DNA from: CAZJHD01 sp964545855
GTDB taxonomy: Bacteria > Planctomycetota > UBA1135 > JACQFD01
Length of the DNA: 64,000 nucleotides
Reading direction: 5' to 3'
Assembly: GCA_964545855.1 (NCBI GenBank)
Contig: CAZJHD010000007.1
Coordinates: forward strand, 59,299-123,298
The stretch's first letter is position 1, and every line of letters begins with the position of its first letter. A model generated the notes under the pieces. That model saw nothing but the letters and a program-made list of their open reading frames with translations, searched no databases and was not told the DNA's origin. A program made the translations under genes and the position numbers. This document shows positions 51,089 through 59,985 of the stretch, in pieces.

Positions 51089-53959
51089 ATGAAACTCCGC
51101 TGGCTCCTCACCGGTGCCGTGGCAATCACCGCGACGGCAGCAACGGCTTCCTTCCTGACGGCGGGCGGCCCTCCTCCGACGACTCCGACGAAGAACTACT
51201 CACTGCAGCTCCGACCGGGCGCGAACGAGGAACTCTGGGTCGTGAACCAGGACAATGACGCCGTCATCGTCGCGAACCGGAAGACGGGCGCGGTGATCGC
51301 GACGATCCCGGTGGGCATGAGCCCTCGCAACATCGCGTTCGACGCGACGGGGTCCAAGGCGTTCGTGACCAACCAGCGCGGCAACGTCGATCTCGACAAG
51401 ACGTTCCGTGAGTACGACGGGTCCGAGATCCTCGGCTCGATCTCGGTGATCGATACGACGACGAAGTCGGTGAGCCAGACGCTCACGACGAACGTCGGCA
51501 CGGAGCCCTTCGGGATCGCGCTCGCGCCGAACGGGAAGTACATGCTCGTCACGAACCATCGCTCCGACTCTCTGTCGGTGCTCGATCCCGCGACGGAGAC
51601 GATCGTGGCGTCGATGAAGTACGTGACCGACCTCAACTTCCCGCCGCTCGGCGTGACGATCGCCGACATGGACACGAACGACGACCTGATCGCCGATCTG
51701 GAGGGCCCGCGGGGCATCGCCATCGCGGCCTCCAGCGACCGAGCCTTCATCACGCACTTGCGAAGCGGGTTCGTGTCGGTCGTGGCGCTCACGCTCGACG
51801 GGAACGGGATCCCCACTTCCCTCTCCGTCGCGAAGCGGATCAACCTGAACAAGTACGCCTTCGACAACTTCTTCAACCCGACTCCGATCACGGAGGCGAA
51901 GTCGCAGGGGAACTCGAAGTTCCTCGAGGACATCACGATCTCCCCGGACGGCACGCGCGCGTGGCTCGGCTACGTTCTCCACAACGTCAACCACGACGTG
52001 AACGTGCCCTTCGCGCCGGACGCCTTCGCGAACCGCGTCTACCCTGTCGTCTCGGTGATCGACCTGACGACGGAGACCTTCGAGTGGGGTGATCCGGGCC
52101 AGACGGACGGATCCAACCGCATCCAGTTCGACTGGAACGTGCAGACGGAGCCGACGACGGCCATCAACTACGGTCTCACGACCGGCTGGTATCGGCGTCG
52201 TCCGGCCACGCTCCGGGCGAGCAACGAGCCCGCTCTCGGCACGACGCTGAACCTCGTGCTCGAGCACGGACCTGCGAACCGACCCTTCGTCCTCCTCGTC
52301 GGCCGCGCGGAGACGTCCGTTCCCATGCCGGGCGGAGCCGTCGGCCTGATCAAGCCTGCCGTTCCGTTCGCCTTCGGCAGCCTCGACGCGACCGGAAAGG
52401 CCACCGTCGGGTTCCCGATCCCGAACGATCCGTCGATCACCGACGACTCGGTCTACTTCCAGGCCGTGATCGACAGCGGAATCAACTTCACGAACGGAGT
52501 CCGAGCCATTCTCGGTCCGGCGAACGAGGCCATCCCGGCCAACACGCTGCCCGTGCGTCTCGGCCACCCCTCGCGCGTCGAGATCAGCCACGACGGCCGG
52601 CGCGCCCTCGTCCTCTCGCGAGGTTCCGAGGACATCGCCGTGTTCGACATCTCGGGCGCATCGCCCAAGTGGATGGGCATCACGCCCCGCCGCGACTCGA
52701 CGCCCAGCGCAACGCAGAAGGACAAGAACCACACGCCCTTCTCGACGAACCGCTTCATCGGCGATCGGCCCACGGGCCTCCTCCTCGGCGCCTACGACGG
52801 GGTGAAGGACGAGGTTCTCGCCTACGTCAATAACGAGATCTCCCGCGACCTGTCGGTGCTCCGCATCAACTACTCGACGGGCGTGGTCGGCTCGAACACC
52901 TCGCTCCAGAGCCTCGTTCCGACCGCGAACGACCTCTGGACGGAGCACGAGCGGATCGGGAGCGAGATCTTCGAGGATGCGTCGCGCGCACAGACGACCG
53001 GCGACTTCAACAACAGCTGCGCCTCCTGCCACTTCGAGGGTGGCGAGGACGGCTCCGTCTGGGCCCGCGACGTGGGCCCCCGTTCGACGATCGCGATGTA
53101 TGGCGGCATCCGCCGGACCGGAGCGCTGCTCTGGAAGGCGGGCCGGATGCATCTCGGCGAGACCGGCCCGATGTTCGGCGGCGAGAACGGCGGCACGGGG
53201 ATCTTCACGGACGACGAGCAGGAAGCCCTGATCGCGTTCGCGGAGAAGCTCCCGGTTCCCCTCAACCCGAACCTCGTGAATGCCGGGCTCACCCCGGAGG
53301 CGCAGTTCGGCCGCGACATCTTCTTCGGATTGGACGACACGGGTCTCAACCCGACGTTCCGTCACGCCAACTGCTTCTCGTGTCACACGGTCGAGCTGCC
53401 GTCGGGCGATCCTGCCTGGTTCACCAACGACCAGATCAAGATCCTCGATTCGAATTTCGACCAGGCGCACCAGGATCCGTGCTTCGTCCTGAAGGAGAGC
53501 TTCATGGGCGAGTCGATCCAGGACGTGAACTCGGGCGTGAACCTCGAGGACGAGTTCGGCGTGATCATCGTCGATCGCAACCTCGACGGAATCTCGGACA
53601 TCGAGACCTACACGCCGATGAACATCGACAAGCGGAGCGACTTCACGCGTGACGATCCGAACAGCGTCATGTGTTCGGACCCGATCGATCCGCTGCTGCC
53701 GCTCGTGTTCACGCGTCCGGCGAGCAAGTTCAACGTGCCGACCAAGATGGGCGTCCTCTTCACGGGGCCCTACTTCCACGACCACGCGGTCCTCTCGCTC
53801 CGTAGCACCGTGGATCCGGTCTCCCAGACCTTCCCGGTGCTGAACAAGCTTCGCAACACGCAGCACGACATGCGGGGGACGAACGTCCAGTCCTTCCTCT
53901 CGTCGACGAACGTGGATGCGGACATCGATGCCCTCCTGAGGTTCATCCGAGCTCTCTGA
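51089..53959 (+). CDS. Exported beta-propeller diheme cytochrome c (MauG/cytochrome-peroxidase-like C-terminus)
   Basis: The 956-residue secreted protein has a signal peptide (WLLTGAVAITATAATASFL). Residues 45-620 form a YVTN/NHL-like propeller (NEELWVVNQDNDAVIVANR, GMSPRNIAFDATGSKAFVTN). Into it is inserted a module of about 90 residues (PALGTTLNLVLEHGPANRPF to SVYFQAVIDSG) of a type seen in planctomycete surface proteins. Residues 620-956 are cytochrome-like, with heme motifs CASCH (644-648) and CFSCH (762-766) and late GPYFHDHAVLSLRSTVD, as in diheme peroxidases and MauG relatives. It is probably a periplasmic oxidoreductase; the substrate is unknown. The ATG at 51089 is chosen for the signal peptide. 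Confidence 0.85.
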   Translation: MKLRWLLTGAVAITATAATASFLTAGGPPPTTPTKNYSLQLRPGANEELWVVNQDNDAVIVANRKTGAVIATIPVGMSPRNIAFDATGSKAFVTNQRGNVDLDKTFREYDGSEILGSISVIDTTTKSVSQTLTTNVGTEPFGIALAPNGKYMLVTNHRSDSLSVLDPATETIVASMKYVTDLNFPPLGVTIADMDTNDDLIADLEGPRGIAIAASSDRAFITHLRSGFVSVVALTLDGNGIPTSLSVAKRINLNKYAFDNFFNPTPITEAKSQGNSKFLEDITISPDGTRAWLGYVLHNVNHDVNVPFAPDAFANRVYPVVSVIDLTTETFEWGDPGQTDGSNRIQFDWNVQTEPTTAINYGLTTGWYRRRPATLRASNEPALGTTLNLVLEHGPANRPFVLLVGRAETSVPMPGGAVGLIKPAVPFAFGSLDATGKATVGFPIPNDPSITDDSVYFQAVIDSGINFTNGVRAILGPANEAIPANTLPVRLGHPSRVEISHDGRRALVLSRGSEDIAVFDISGASPKWMGITPRRDSTPSATQKDKNHTPFSTNRFIGDRPTGLLLGAYDGVKDEVLAYVNNEISRDLSVLRINYSTGVVGSNTSLQSLVPTANDLWTEHERIGSEIFEDASRAQTTGDFNNSCASCHFEGGEDGSVWARDVGPRSTIAMYGGIRRTGALLWKAGRMHLGETGPMFGGENGGTGIFTDDEQEALIAFAEKLPVPLNPNLVNAGLTPEAQFGRDIFFGLDDTGLNPTFRHANCFSCHTVELPSGDPAWFTNDQIKILDSNFDQAHQDPCFVLKESFMGESIQDVNSGVNLEDEFGVIIVDRNLDGISDIETYTPMNIDKRSDFTRDDPNSVMCSDPIDPLLPLVFTRPASKFNVPTKMGVLFTGPYFHDHAVLSLRSTVDPVSQTFPVLNKLRNTQHDMRGTNVQSFLSSTNVDADIDALLRFIRAL

Positions 53960-53980
53960 TCGGGCAGACGCTGCGTTCTC

Positions 53981-54021
53981 GCGCGGGCCGGCTTCCTTCG
54001 GGACGCCGGCCCGCGCTCTTT
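53981..54021 (+). terminator. Intrinsic terminator after the diheme cytochrome gene
   Basis: GCGCGGGCCGGC and GCCGGCCCGCGC form a perfect 12-bp stem around a 12-nt loop, followed by TCTTTC. It lies 22 bp after the stop codon and separates the cytochrome gene from the kynA operon. Confidence 0.8.
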
Positions 54022-54078
54022 CGGTCCCGTGGAGCGCGGGCGTACCCGCTGCGAATCGCGCTGGTAGGATCCGCGGCG

Positions 54079-54906
54079 ATGAGCTTCGGCCGACCCGACG
54101 ACGGCCTCCGCTATGGCAGCTACCTGAAGGTTCCGGAGCTGCTGTCGCTGCAGGCGCCCCTCACCGACGAGCACGACGAGCTGCAATTCATCGTCGTGCA
54201 TCAGGTCTACGAGCTGTGGTTCCGGCTCATCCTGCACGAGCTGGACACGGTGCTCGTGCTCCTGGAGGAGAGCAGCGATGCTTCGATCGGCGAGGCGGTC
54301 CGGCTCCTGCAGCGCGTCGCGCGGATCCAGGACGTGCTCGTGGCGCAGCTCGCCGTGATCGAGACCATGCGTCCTGGAGACTTCCTCCGCTTCCGCGACC
54401 GGCTGAAGCCTGCGTCGGGATTCCAGTCGGCCCAGTTCCGCGAACTCGAGTGCCTGCTCGGCGAGCGGGACCCGGCGCTCTACGACCGCTGCGATGCCGA
54501 GCCGGCCGCGAAGGAGCGGCTCCGGCGCCGCTTCGAGGCGAAGACGCTGCGCGATCTCTTCGCGACGATCGCGACGAAGCGCGGCTTCGCGATGAGCGTG
54601 GCGGAGCCCGGATCGCCCCCGTTCGACGAGTCCGTCGCGGCTCTGCTCCCTCTCTACGCGAGCCCCGAGCGGGATCCGGTCCTCTACTCCCTCGCCGAGG
54701 CCCTTCTCGACTTCGACGAGCGTCTCGGGATCTGGCGCACGCGGCACTACTGGATGGTCGAGCGCACGATCGGCGGCCGGATCGGCACCGGCCACGCGGC
54801 GACGGGCGAGGGCTTCGAGGGTGTCCGCTACCTGGTGCGCACGCTCCACAAGAAGGGATTCCTCGAGCTCTGGGAGGTTCGCACGCGTCTCGGAGGCGAG
54901 GCATGA
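54079..54906 (+). CDS. kynA: Tryptophan 2,3-dioxygenase
   Basis: KynA opens the indole ring of L-tryptophan to give N-formylkynurenine using heme and O2. The 275-residue protein has YGSYLKVPELLSLQ, HDELQFIVVHQVYELWFRLILHE (distal His and substrate-binding residues), RLKPASGFQSAQFRELE and the proximal heme ligand in the IWRTRHYWMVERTIG helix. TGHAATGEGFEGVRYL is the substrate loop. AGGA precedes the ATG. The stop overlaps the CoA ligase gene, starting a three-gene operon for tryptophan breakdown. Confidence 0.96.
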   Translation: MSFGRPDDGLRYGSYLKVPELLSLQAPLTDEHDELQFIVVHQVYELWFRLILHELDTVLVLLEESSDASIGEAVRLLQRVARIQDVLVAQLAVIETMRPGDFLRFRDRLKPASGFQSAQFRELECLLGERDPALYDRCDAEPAAKERLRRRFEAKTLRDLFATIATKRGFAMSVAEPGSPPFDESVAALLPLYASPERDPVLYSLAEALLDFDERLGIWRTRHYWMVERTIGGRIGTGHAATGEGFEGVRYLVRTLHKKGFLELWEVRTRLGGEA

Positions 54907-56483
54907 ACGACGCGTTCCGCGAGTTCCCCGAGCGGTTCAACATGGCGAGCTACTTCCTCGTCGACCGTCTCGAGGAGGGGCTCGGTGCGAAGGTGGCTCT
55001 CGAGTGGGCGGGCGGCGCCTCCACCTACGGTCAGATCCACAAGGCCTCGAACCAGGTGGCGCGGCTCCTGCAGGAGCTGGGCGTCGAGCTGGAGGACCGG
55101 GTCCTCGTGATCCTTCCCGACGGTCCCGAGTTCGTCGCGTCGTGGTTCGGCGTGCTCAAGGCCGGTGCGGTCTTCGCCCTCGTGAACCCGCTCGTGCCGA
55201 AGGAGGACTTCGACCACTACTTCGAGTACACGCGCGCGAAGGTCGCGATCGTCGATGCGGCGGCCCTCGACCGTCTTGCTCCTTCGATGGAGACGGCGCG
55301 CCATCTGCGGCACGCGATCGTCGTCGGCGGCGACGCTCCGTCCCTGCCGCGCGTCCATTGCGCGACGTGGAAGGAGACCGTTCACGCGGCTCCCGACAAG
55401 GACGTGCTCGCCGACACGCATCGGGAGGACGTGGCGGGCTGGCTCTTCACCTCGGGCACGACGGGGAAGCCGAAGGGCGCCGTGCACCGTCACCTCGACT
55501 TCCCCTGGAACACCGAGCGCTACGCGAAGCGCGTCCTCGGCATCCGCCGCGTCGACCGCACGCTGGCGGTCTCGAAGCTCTTCTTCGGCTACGCGACGGG
55601 CGTGAACCTGATGTTCCCCTTCGCCGTCGGCGGCACCGCTTGCGTCTTCGGGGAGCGCTCCACGCCGGAGACGATCTTCGAGATGGTGGCTCGCTTCCGC
55701 CCGACCATCCTCTGCTCGGTGCCCACGTCGATCGCGGGGATGCTCGCCGTACCCGGGAAGACGAAGGCCGACCTGGAGCCGCTCCGCCTCCTCACGTCGG
55801 CGGGAGAGGCGCTCCCGGCCGAGCTGCAGCGTCGCTGGATGGAGCGCTTCGGCGTCGAGATCCTCGACGGAATCGGCTCGGCGGAGATGTTCCACATCTA
55901 CGTCTCCAATCGCCCCGGCCGCGTGCGTCCCGGGACGCTCGGCGAGCTGGTCCCGGGCTACGAGGCGCGCGTCGTCGGCCTCGATGGCGCGGACGCACCG
56001 GACGGCGAGCCCGGGTACCTCTCCGTGAAGGGCGAGAGCCAGGCGCTCGGCTACTTCCAGGACCGCGCGAAGTCGGCGCAGGTGTTCCGCGGCGAGTGGT
56101 GCGTGTCGGGCGACCTCTTCCGGCGGAGCGCCGACGGGTACTTCACGTACGAGGGGCGCGGCGACGACATGCTCAAGGTGTCGGGCATCTGGGTCTCGCC
56201 CCTCGAGATCGAGAACTGCCTGCTCCAGCACGCCGCCGTGGCCGAGTGCTGCGTGATCGGCGCCGAGGACCGCGACGGCCTCGTGAAGCCCCGCGCCTTC
56301 GTCGTGCTGCGCGACGGTCACGCGCCCGTCGAGGCGCTCGCGGCCGATCTTCGCGCCCACGCGAAGTCGCGGATGGCGCTCCACAAGTACCCGCGCTGGA
56401 TCGAGTTCCTCGAGGCGATCCCGCGAGGCGATCGCGGCAAGGCCGACCGCAAGGCGCTCCGCGCGCGGCCCCTCGCGCCGTGA
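54903..56483 (+). CDS. Benzoate-CoA ligase family protein (probable 2-aminobenzoate-CoA ligase)
   Basis: This 526-residue adenylate-forming enzyme has the AMP-binding motifs LFTSGTTGKPKGAVHRH, SAGEALPAELQRRW, DGIGSAEMFHIYVSN and the hinge GRGDDMLKVSGIWVSPLEIE. FPERFNMASYFLVDR at the start is typical of the benzoate/aminobenzoate-CoA ligase family. With kynA upstream, the likely substrate is anthranilate, giving anthraniloyl-CoA. Benzoate itself is possible, as the sequence alone does not separate them. ATGA overlap with kynA and GTGA overlap with the next gene show tight coupling. Confidence 0.9.
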   Translation: MNDAFREFPERFNMASYFLVDRLEEGLGAKVALEWAGGASTYGQIHKASNQVARLLQELGVELEDRVLVILPDGPEFVASWFGVLKAGAVFALVNPLVPKEDFDHYFEYTRAKVAIVDAAALDRLAPSMETARHLRHAIVVGGDAPSLPRVHCATWKETVHAAPDKDVLADTHREDVAGWLFTSGTTGKPKGAVHRHLDFPWNTERYAKRVLGIRRVDRTLAVSKLFFGYATGVNLMFPFAVGGTACVFGERSTPETIFEMVARFRPTILCSVPTSIAGMLAVPGKTKADLEPLRLLTSAGEALPAELQRRWMERFGVEILDGIGSAEMFHIYVSNRPGRVRPGTLGELVPGYEARVVGLDGADAPDGEPGYLSVKGESQALGYFQDRAKSAQVFRGEWCVSGDLFRRSADGYFTYEGRGDDMLKVSGIWVSPLEIENCLLQHAAVAECCVIGAEDRDGLVKPRAFVVLRDGHAPVEALAADLRAHAKSRMALHKYPRWIEFLEAIPRGDRGKADRKALRARPLAP

Positions 56484-57250
56484 GCGATCCCGCGGCGCCG
56501 TCCGCGCGGCTCGCGGACTGGACCTCGGCGCGCGCGGCGACCGCGCTCGGAGGCGCCACGGCGCTCCTCCCCGTGGGAGCCGTCGAGCCCCATGGTCCGC
56601 ACCTTCCGCTCGGCACGGACGTGATCCTCGCGGAGGAGGTGGCGCGCCGCGCGGCCGTGCGCCTCGCCCGCGGCGGAGTCTCCGCCATCGTGGCGCCGGC
56701 GATTCCCTTCAGCGTGACCGAGTTCGCCCGCGACTTCGCCGGAGGCGTCTCCGTGTCGGCGGACGCCGTCACGGCGTACCTCCGCGACGTGGCGCTGGGG
56801 CTCCTGCGGGCCGGCGCGTCGCGGGTCGTCGTCGTGACCCTGCACTTCGATCCCGGCCACCTCGCGGCCGTGCACGCCGCCGTCCGTGCCGCGTGCGCCT
56901 CGCGGCCCGGCGACGGAGCCCCGCCCGTCCTCCTCGCGGATTTCACGCGGCGCGCGAGTGCGGCGCGCATCGGCGGGGAGTTCGCGACGGGCTCCTGCCA
57001 CGCCGGCTCCTTCGAGACCTCCCTCGTGCTCGCGGCGCGCCCCGACCTCGTCGACGACACACGCCGTCGCGCGCTGCCGGAGCTCCCCGTGGAGCTGCCG
57101 CGTCTCATGAAGGCGGGGGCCACCTCCTTCCTCGAATGCGGCATGGCCGACGCCTACTGCGGCGCGCCAGCGGCGGCGAGCGCGGCGGAGGGGGAGTCGC
57201 TCTACTCCGTGCTCGCGGAGATCGTCGCCGAGGCGGCGACGTCGGGCTGA
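56480..57250 (+). CDS. Creatininase-family amidohydrolase
   Basis: This 256-residue member of the creatininase/FAPy-deformylase/MftE family has metal-ligand motifs LLPVGAVEPHGPHLPLGTD (Glu, His, Asp) and VVVTLHFDPGHLAAVHAA. Later come the region ATGSCHAGSFETSLVLA and the Glu-containing end. Members hydrolyse cyclic or linear amides. Placed after kynA and a CoA ligase, it could serve as the N-formylkynurenine formamidase, which is otherwise missing. This is inference from context only; kynureninase is not in the window. Confidence 0.85.
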   Translation: MSDPAAPSARLADWTSARAATALGGATALLPVGAVEPHGPHLPLGTDVILAEEVARRAAVRLARGGVSAIVAPAIPFSVTEFARDFAGGVSVSADAVTAYLRDVALGLLRAGASRVVVVTLHFDPGHLAAVHAAVRAACASRPGDGAPPVLLADFTRRASAARIGGEFATGSCHAGSFETSLVLAARPDLVDDTRRRALPELPVELPRLMKAGATSFLECGMADAYCGAPAAASAAEGESLYSVLAEIVAEAATSG

Positions 57251-57281
57251 GGGCGCGTTCGGCCGCGCGCGCGGGCCGGCG

Positions 57282-59216
57282 TCAGATTCCGAGGATCCGG
57301 TCGGCGGCGAGGTGCGCGAGCGCCATCACCGTCATCTGCGGGTTCACGTCGCAGCCCGAAGGGAAGACGCTCGCGTCGGCGACGAACACGTCGTCGAGGC
57401 CGCGCACGGCGAAGGACCGGTCGACGACGGCGCCCTTCGTGCCGCTGCGCAGCGCGTTCCCTCCCTGGGGATGCGGCGTCGCGAGGATCAGGTCTCCCGG
57501 TCCGCGGAGCGCTCCGCGCATCCGCGCGAGGTCGGCGTCGCGCGTCGCAGGCCGGACGCGCACGTCGTGGCGCGTCGCCGGCAGAACCTCCGACGCGCCG
57601 GCCTCGATGAAGGTCTCGGCGATCCGCTCGATCCCGAGCACCATGCGCGCGTGCTCGCCGGGCGCCGGCGCGAGCTTCAGGAGACCCTGCCCGTCGACGG
57701 CGCCGTGGGGTCCGCTCGGCACGACGACGCCGCAGATCGCCATCCGCCCGTAGCCGCGCATCACGCGCGCGTGCTCTCGCAGGCCCTTCGGCAGCGCCAC
57801 GGCGAGGGAGCCCGGGTAGTGGAAGAACGTCTCCTGGAGGTGTCCGGCGCCGTCGACGAAGTGGCACATCTGCAGCCCCGGATCGGGGCGGCTCGCGTCC
57901 TCCGCGAGGGGCACGTCGAAGAGCGCCGTCACCGGCGAGACGAGGTTCCCCGAGAAGCGCTCGCCGACGGGCGTCCCGAGGATCGGCAGCCCGAGGCCGC
58001 TCCTCTGGAGGATGCGCGAGCTCTCGATGGGGCCCGCCGCGAGGACGTACCGGCTCGCGCGCACGGTGCGCTCCGCGCCTCCGGCCTCGAGGTCTCGCAC
58101 GACCAGCGCCGAGACCTTGCGCGAGAGCCCGTGCCGGAGGTGCCGCACTTCGATGCCCGTCGCGAGGCGGGCGCCGGCGGCGAGCGCGCGCTCGAAGTGG
58201 CTTCGCGGTGCGCCCTGTGCGCGCGGACCGTGGATGCCGCCGGTCTTTCGCCCGAAACGGCACCCGACGTTGCAGCCCCCGCATCCGACGCAGTCGTGGA
58301 GGCTCACGGTGAGCTCCCGCGCCAGGCGGCCGAGTGCTAGGGCCGCTTCCTTGTAGCGCCGGCTGCGCGCGCCCGCGGCCACGACGACGGCATGCACGTT
58401 CGGATCGAGCTCCCCGTGCACGCGGTCGAAGGCGGCGGTGAGCTCGGCCGTCCCGTAGGGGAAGTCTTCCTCCGCGCGCCAGCGCTGCTCCGTCGCGGCC
58501 GGCATGCGGAAGTGGATCGCGTTGTTCACCATCGGACCGCCGCCGGCGGTGCGGGCCTGGAGAACGTTCACCATGCCGACGCCGGAGGGCCGGAAGACGC
58601 GGTCGAGGGTGGGGAAGGCCGGCTGCGCGCCGCCGTCCTTGTAGAGATCGAGGAGCGCGCGGTCGTCGCGCGTCGAGAGCTCGCGCGGATTGCGCCAGGC
58701 TCCGGCCTCGAGCCAGAGCACGCGCTTCCCCGCCTCGGCGAGGCGCCAGGCGACGACCGACCCGCCGGCGCCGGTGCCGACGACGCAGGCGTCGTAGTCG
58801 GCGTCGAGATCGGCCCGTGGGGGCGCGGGCGCGTCGACGGGATCGGCCGCGGCCGTGCGCAGCCGGAAGCCGACGTGGCCGCGCGCGGCGTCGCGCGCGT
58901 GGATCACGAGCCACGTGATCCCCTCGACGAGGAGCACGAGCGTGCTCCAGGGCTCGGCGCCCTCGAGACGCTCGAGCACGGCGCGCCGCGGTCCGAGCGT
59001 GAGGTGGTGGAATCCCTTCCCCTCGGTGAGGAACGCCGTCGTCTCGAGGAGCGCCAGCACGTCGTCGAAGGCGGTGCGGACGAGGGATGGACCGGCGTCG
59101 ACGAACCGGCGCGCTTCGACGGCGACCGCGCTCGGATCGTCGAGGGGCGGCGAGGATGCCGAGAGCTCGTGGAGCTGCGTCTCGGCGAGGGCGGCGAGAG
59201 TCTCGTGGAGCGACAT
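57282..59216 (-). CDS. GMC-type FAD oxidoreductase (long-chain alcohol/sterol oxidase-like)
   Basis: The 644-residue protein begins with a helical region of about 120 residues resembling the gluconate-dehydrogenase-subunit-3-like or alcohol-oxidase N-terminus. It is followed by the FAD-binding Rossmann motif CVVGTGAGGSVVAWRLAEAG. GGGPMVNNAIHFRMP, VLAAGPIESSRILQRSG and the C-terminal HPQGGNALRSGT with VFPSGCDVNPQMTVMALAHLAAD are GMC hallmarks. A Cys cluster DCVGCGGCNVGCRFGRK in the middle matches the fatty-alcohol-oxidase/cholesterol-oxidase group. Oxidation of a lipidic alcohol is likely. The ATG at 59216 is preferred; 59240 is possible. Confidence 0.88.
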   Translation of the reverse strand: MSLHETLAALAETQLHELSASSPPLDDPSAVAVEARRFVDAGPSLVRTAFDDVLALLETTAFLTEGKGFHHLTLGPRRAVLERLEGAEPWSTLVLLVEGITWLVIHARDAARGHVGFRLRTAAADPVDAPAPPRADLDADYDACVVGTGAGGSVVAWRLAEAGKRVLWLEAGAWRNPRELSTRDDRALLDLYKDGGAQPAFPTLDRVFRPSGVGMVNVLQARTAGGGPMVNNAIHFRMPAATEQRWRAEEDFPYGTAELTAAFDRVHGELDPNVHAVVVAAGARSRRYKEAALALGRLARELTVSLHDCVGCGGCNVGCRFGRKTGGIHGPRAQGAPRSHFERALAAGARLATGIEVRHLRHGLSRKVSALVVRDLEAGGAERTVRASRYVLAAGPIESSRILQRSGLGLPILGTPVGERFSGNLVSPVTALFDVPLAEDASRPDPGLQMCHFVDGAGHLQETFFHYPGSLAVALPKGLREHARVMRGYGRMAICGVVVPSGPHGAVDGQGLLKLAPAPGEHARMVLGIERIAETFIEAGASEVLPATRHDVRVRPATRDADLARMRGALRGPGDLILATPHPQGGNALRSGTKGAVVDRSFAVRGLDDVFVADASVFPSGCDVNPQMTVMALAHLAADRILGI

Positions 59217-59358
59217 GGCGGCACGTCGGAGGAGGGCCATCTTGCGCCCCCGTGCGAACGTCGCCACAGTCTGCCGCGATCGCCTCGCGCGTCGACGCCG
59301 AGAACTCGGGGGAGAGCGCGCCGGACCCTCGACGCAGGAAGTACCGGAAGAACGAGCC

Positions 59359-59985
59359 ATGCACCAACTCCTCCTCGGCGGGCGTCGCTCCGCGCGCCGC
59401 GCGGCGCTCCTGCTCGCCTTCGCGGGTTGCTCCTTCGCCTGCCGCGCGACGGGCGGCGGCCCGCGCGCCGTCCCCGTCCCCGCGGCGGCCACGCGCACGC
59501 TCGACCTCGCGCTGCCGCTCTCCGAGCCGGGCCCGGCGTTCATCCTCTTCCAGGCGCGCGGCGTGCCTCCGCCGGACGGCACGTGGGAGGGTCTGCTCCC
59601 GGAGGAGATCGCGGAGATGCTCGCGACGGTGCCCCCCTCCACGCGCACCGCCTTCGCGCCGATCCTCGCGGAGCTGGCGCTCGGGCCGATCGCCGACGCG
59701 GACCTCGACGCCGGCGGCCGCATCGGGTCGCTCTTCTCCCCGCCCGGCGCGCTGGAGTCGGCGCTCGACGCGCGTTTCGCGGGCGGTCTGCAGCCCCTCG
59801 ATCTCCGCGCGGGGATCTTCGAGGCGCCGGAGACGCCCGCGCTCTTCTTCGTCTTCTATCGCCGCTTCCCGGTCCTCGAGCGCCGCGGCGATCGCATCGT
59901 CGCCGCCGACGTGCCCTGCGACGCACGCTCCTTCTGCCGGCTCGTGGTCTTCGGCGTCGCGACGACACGGAGCTTTGCGCCGTGA
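59359..59985 (+). CDS. Hypothetical lipoprotein, 208 aa
   Basis: A twin-Arg-like start (GGRRSARRAALLLAFAGC) ends in a lipobox with Cys in AFAGCS, so the protein is probably exported and lipidated. The mature part has no recognised domain. It contains TRTLDLALPLSEPGPAFILF, a GALESALDARFAGG stretch and several Cys near the end (VPCDARSFCRLVV). Its stop overlaps the metallophosphoesterase start (GTGA). It is divergent from the GMC gene. Confidence 0.65.
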   Translation: MHQLLLGGRRSARRAALLLAFAGCSFACRATGGGPRAVPVPAAATRTLDLALPLSEPGPAFILFQARGVPPPDGTWEGLLPEEIAEMLATVPPSTRTAFAPILAELALGPIADADLDAGGRIGSLFSPPGALESALDARFAGGLQPLDLRAGIFEAPETPALFFVFYRRFPVLERRGDRIVAADVPCDARSFCRLVVFGVATTRSFAP

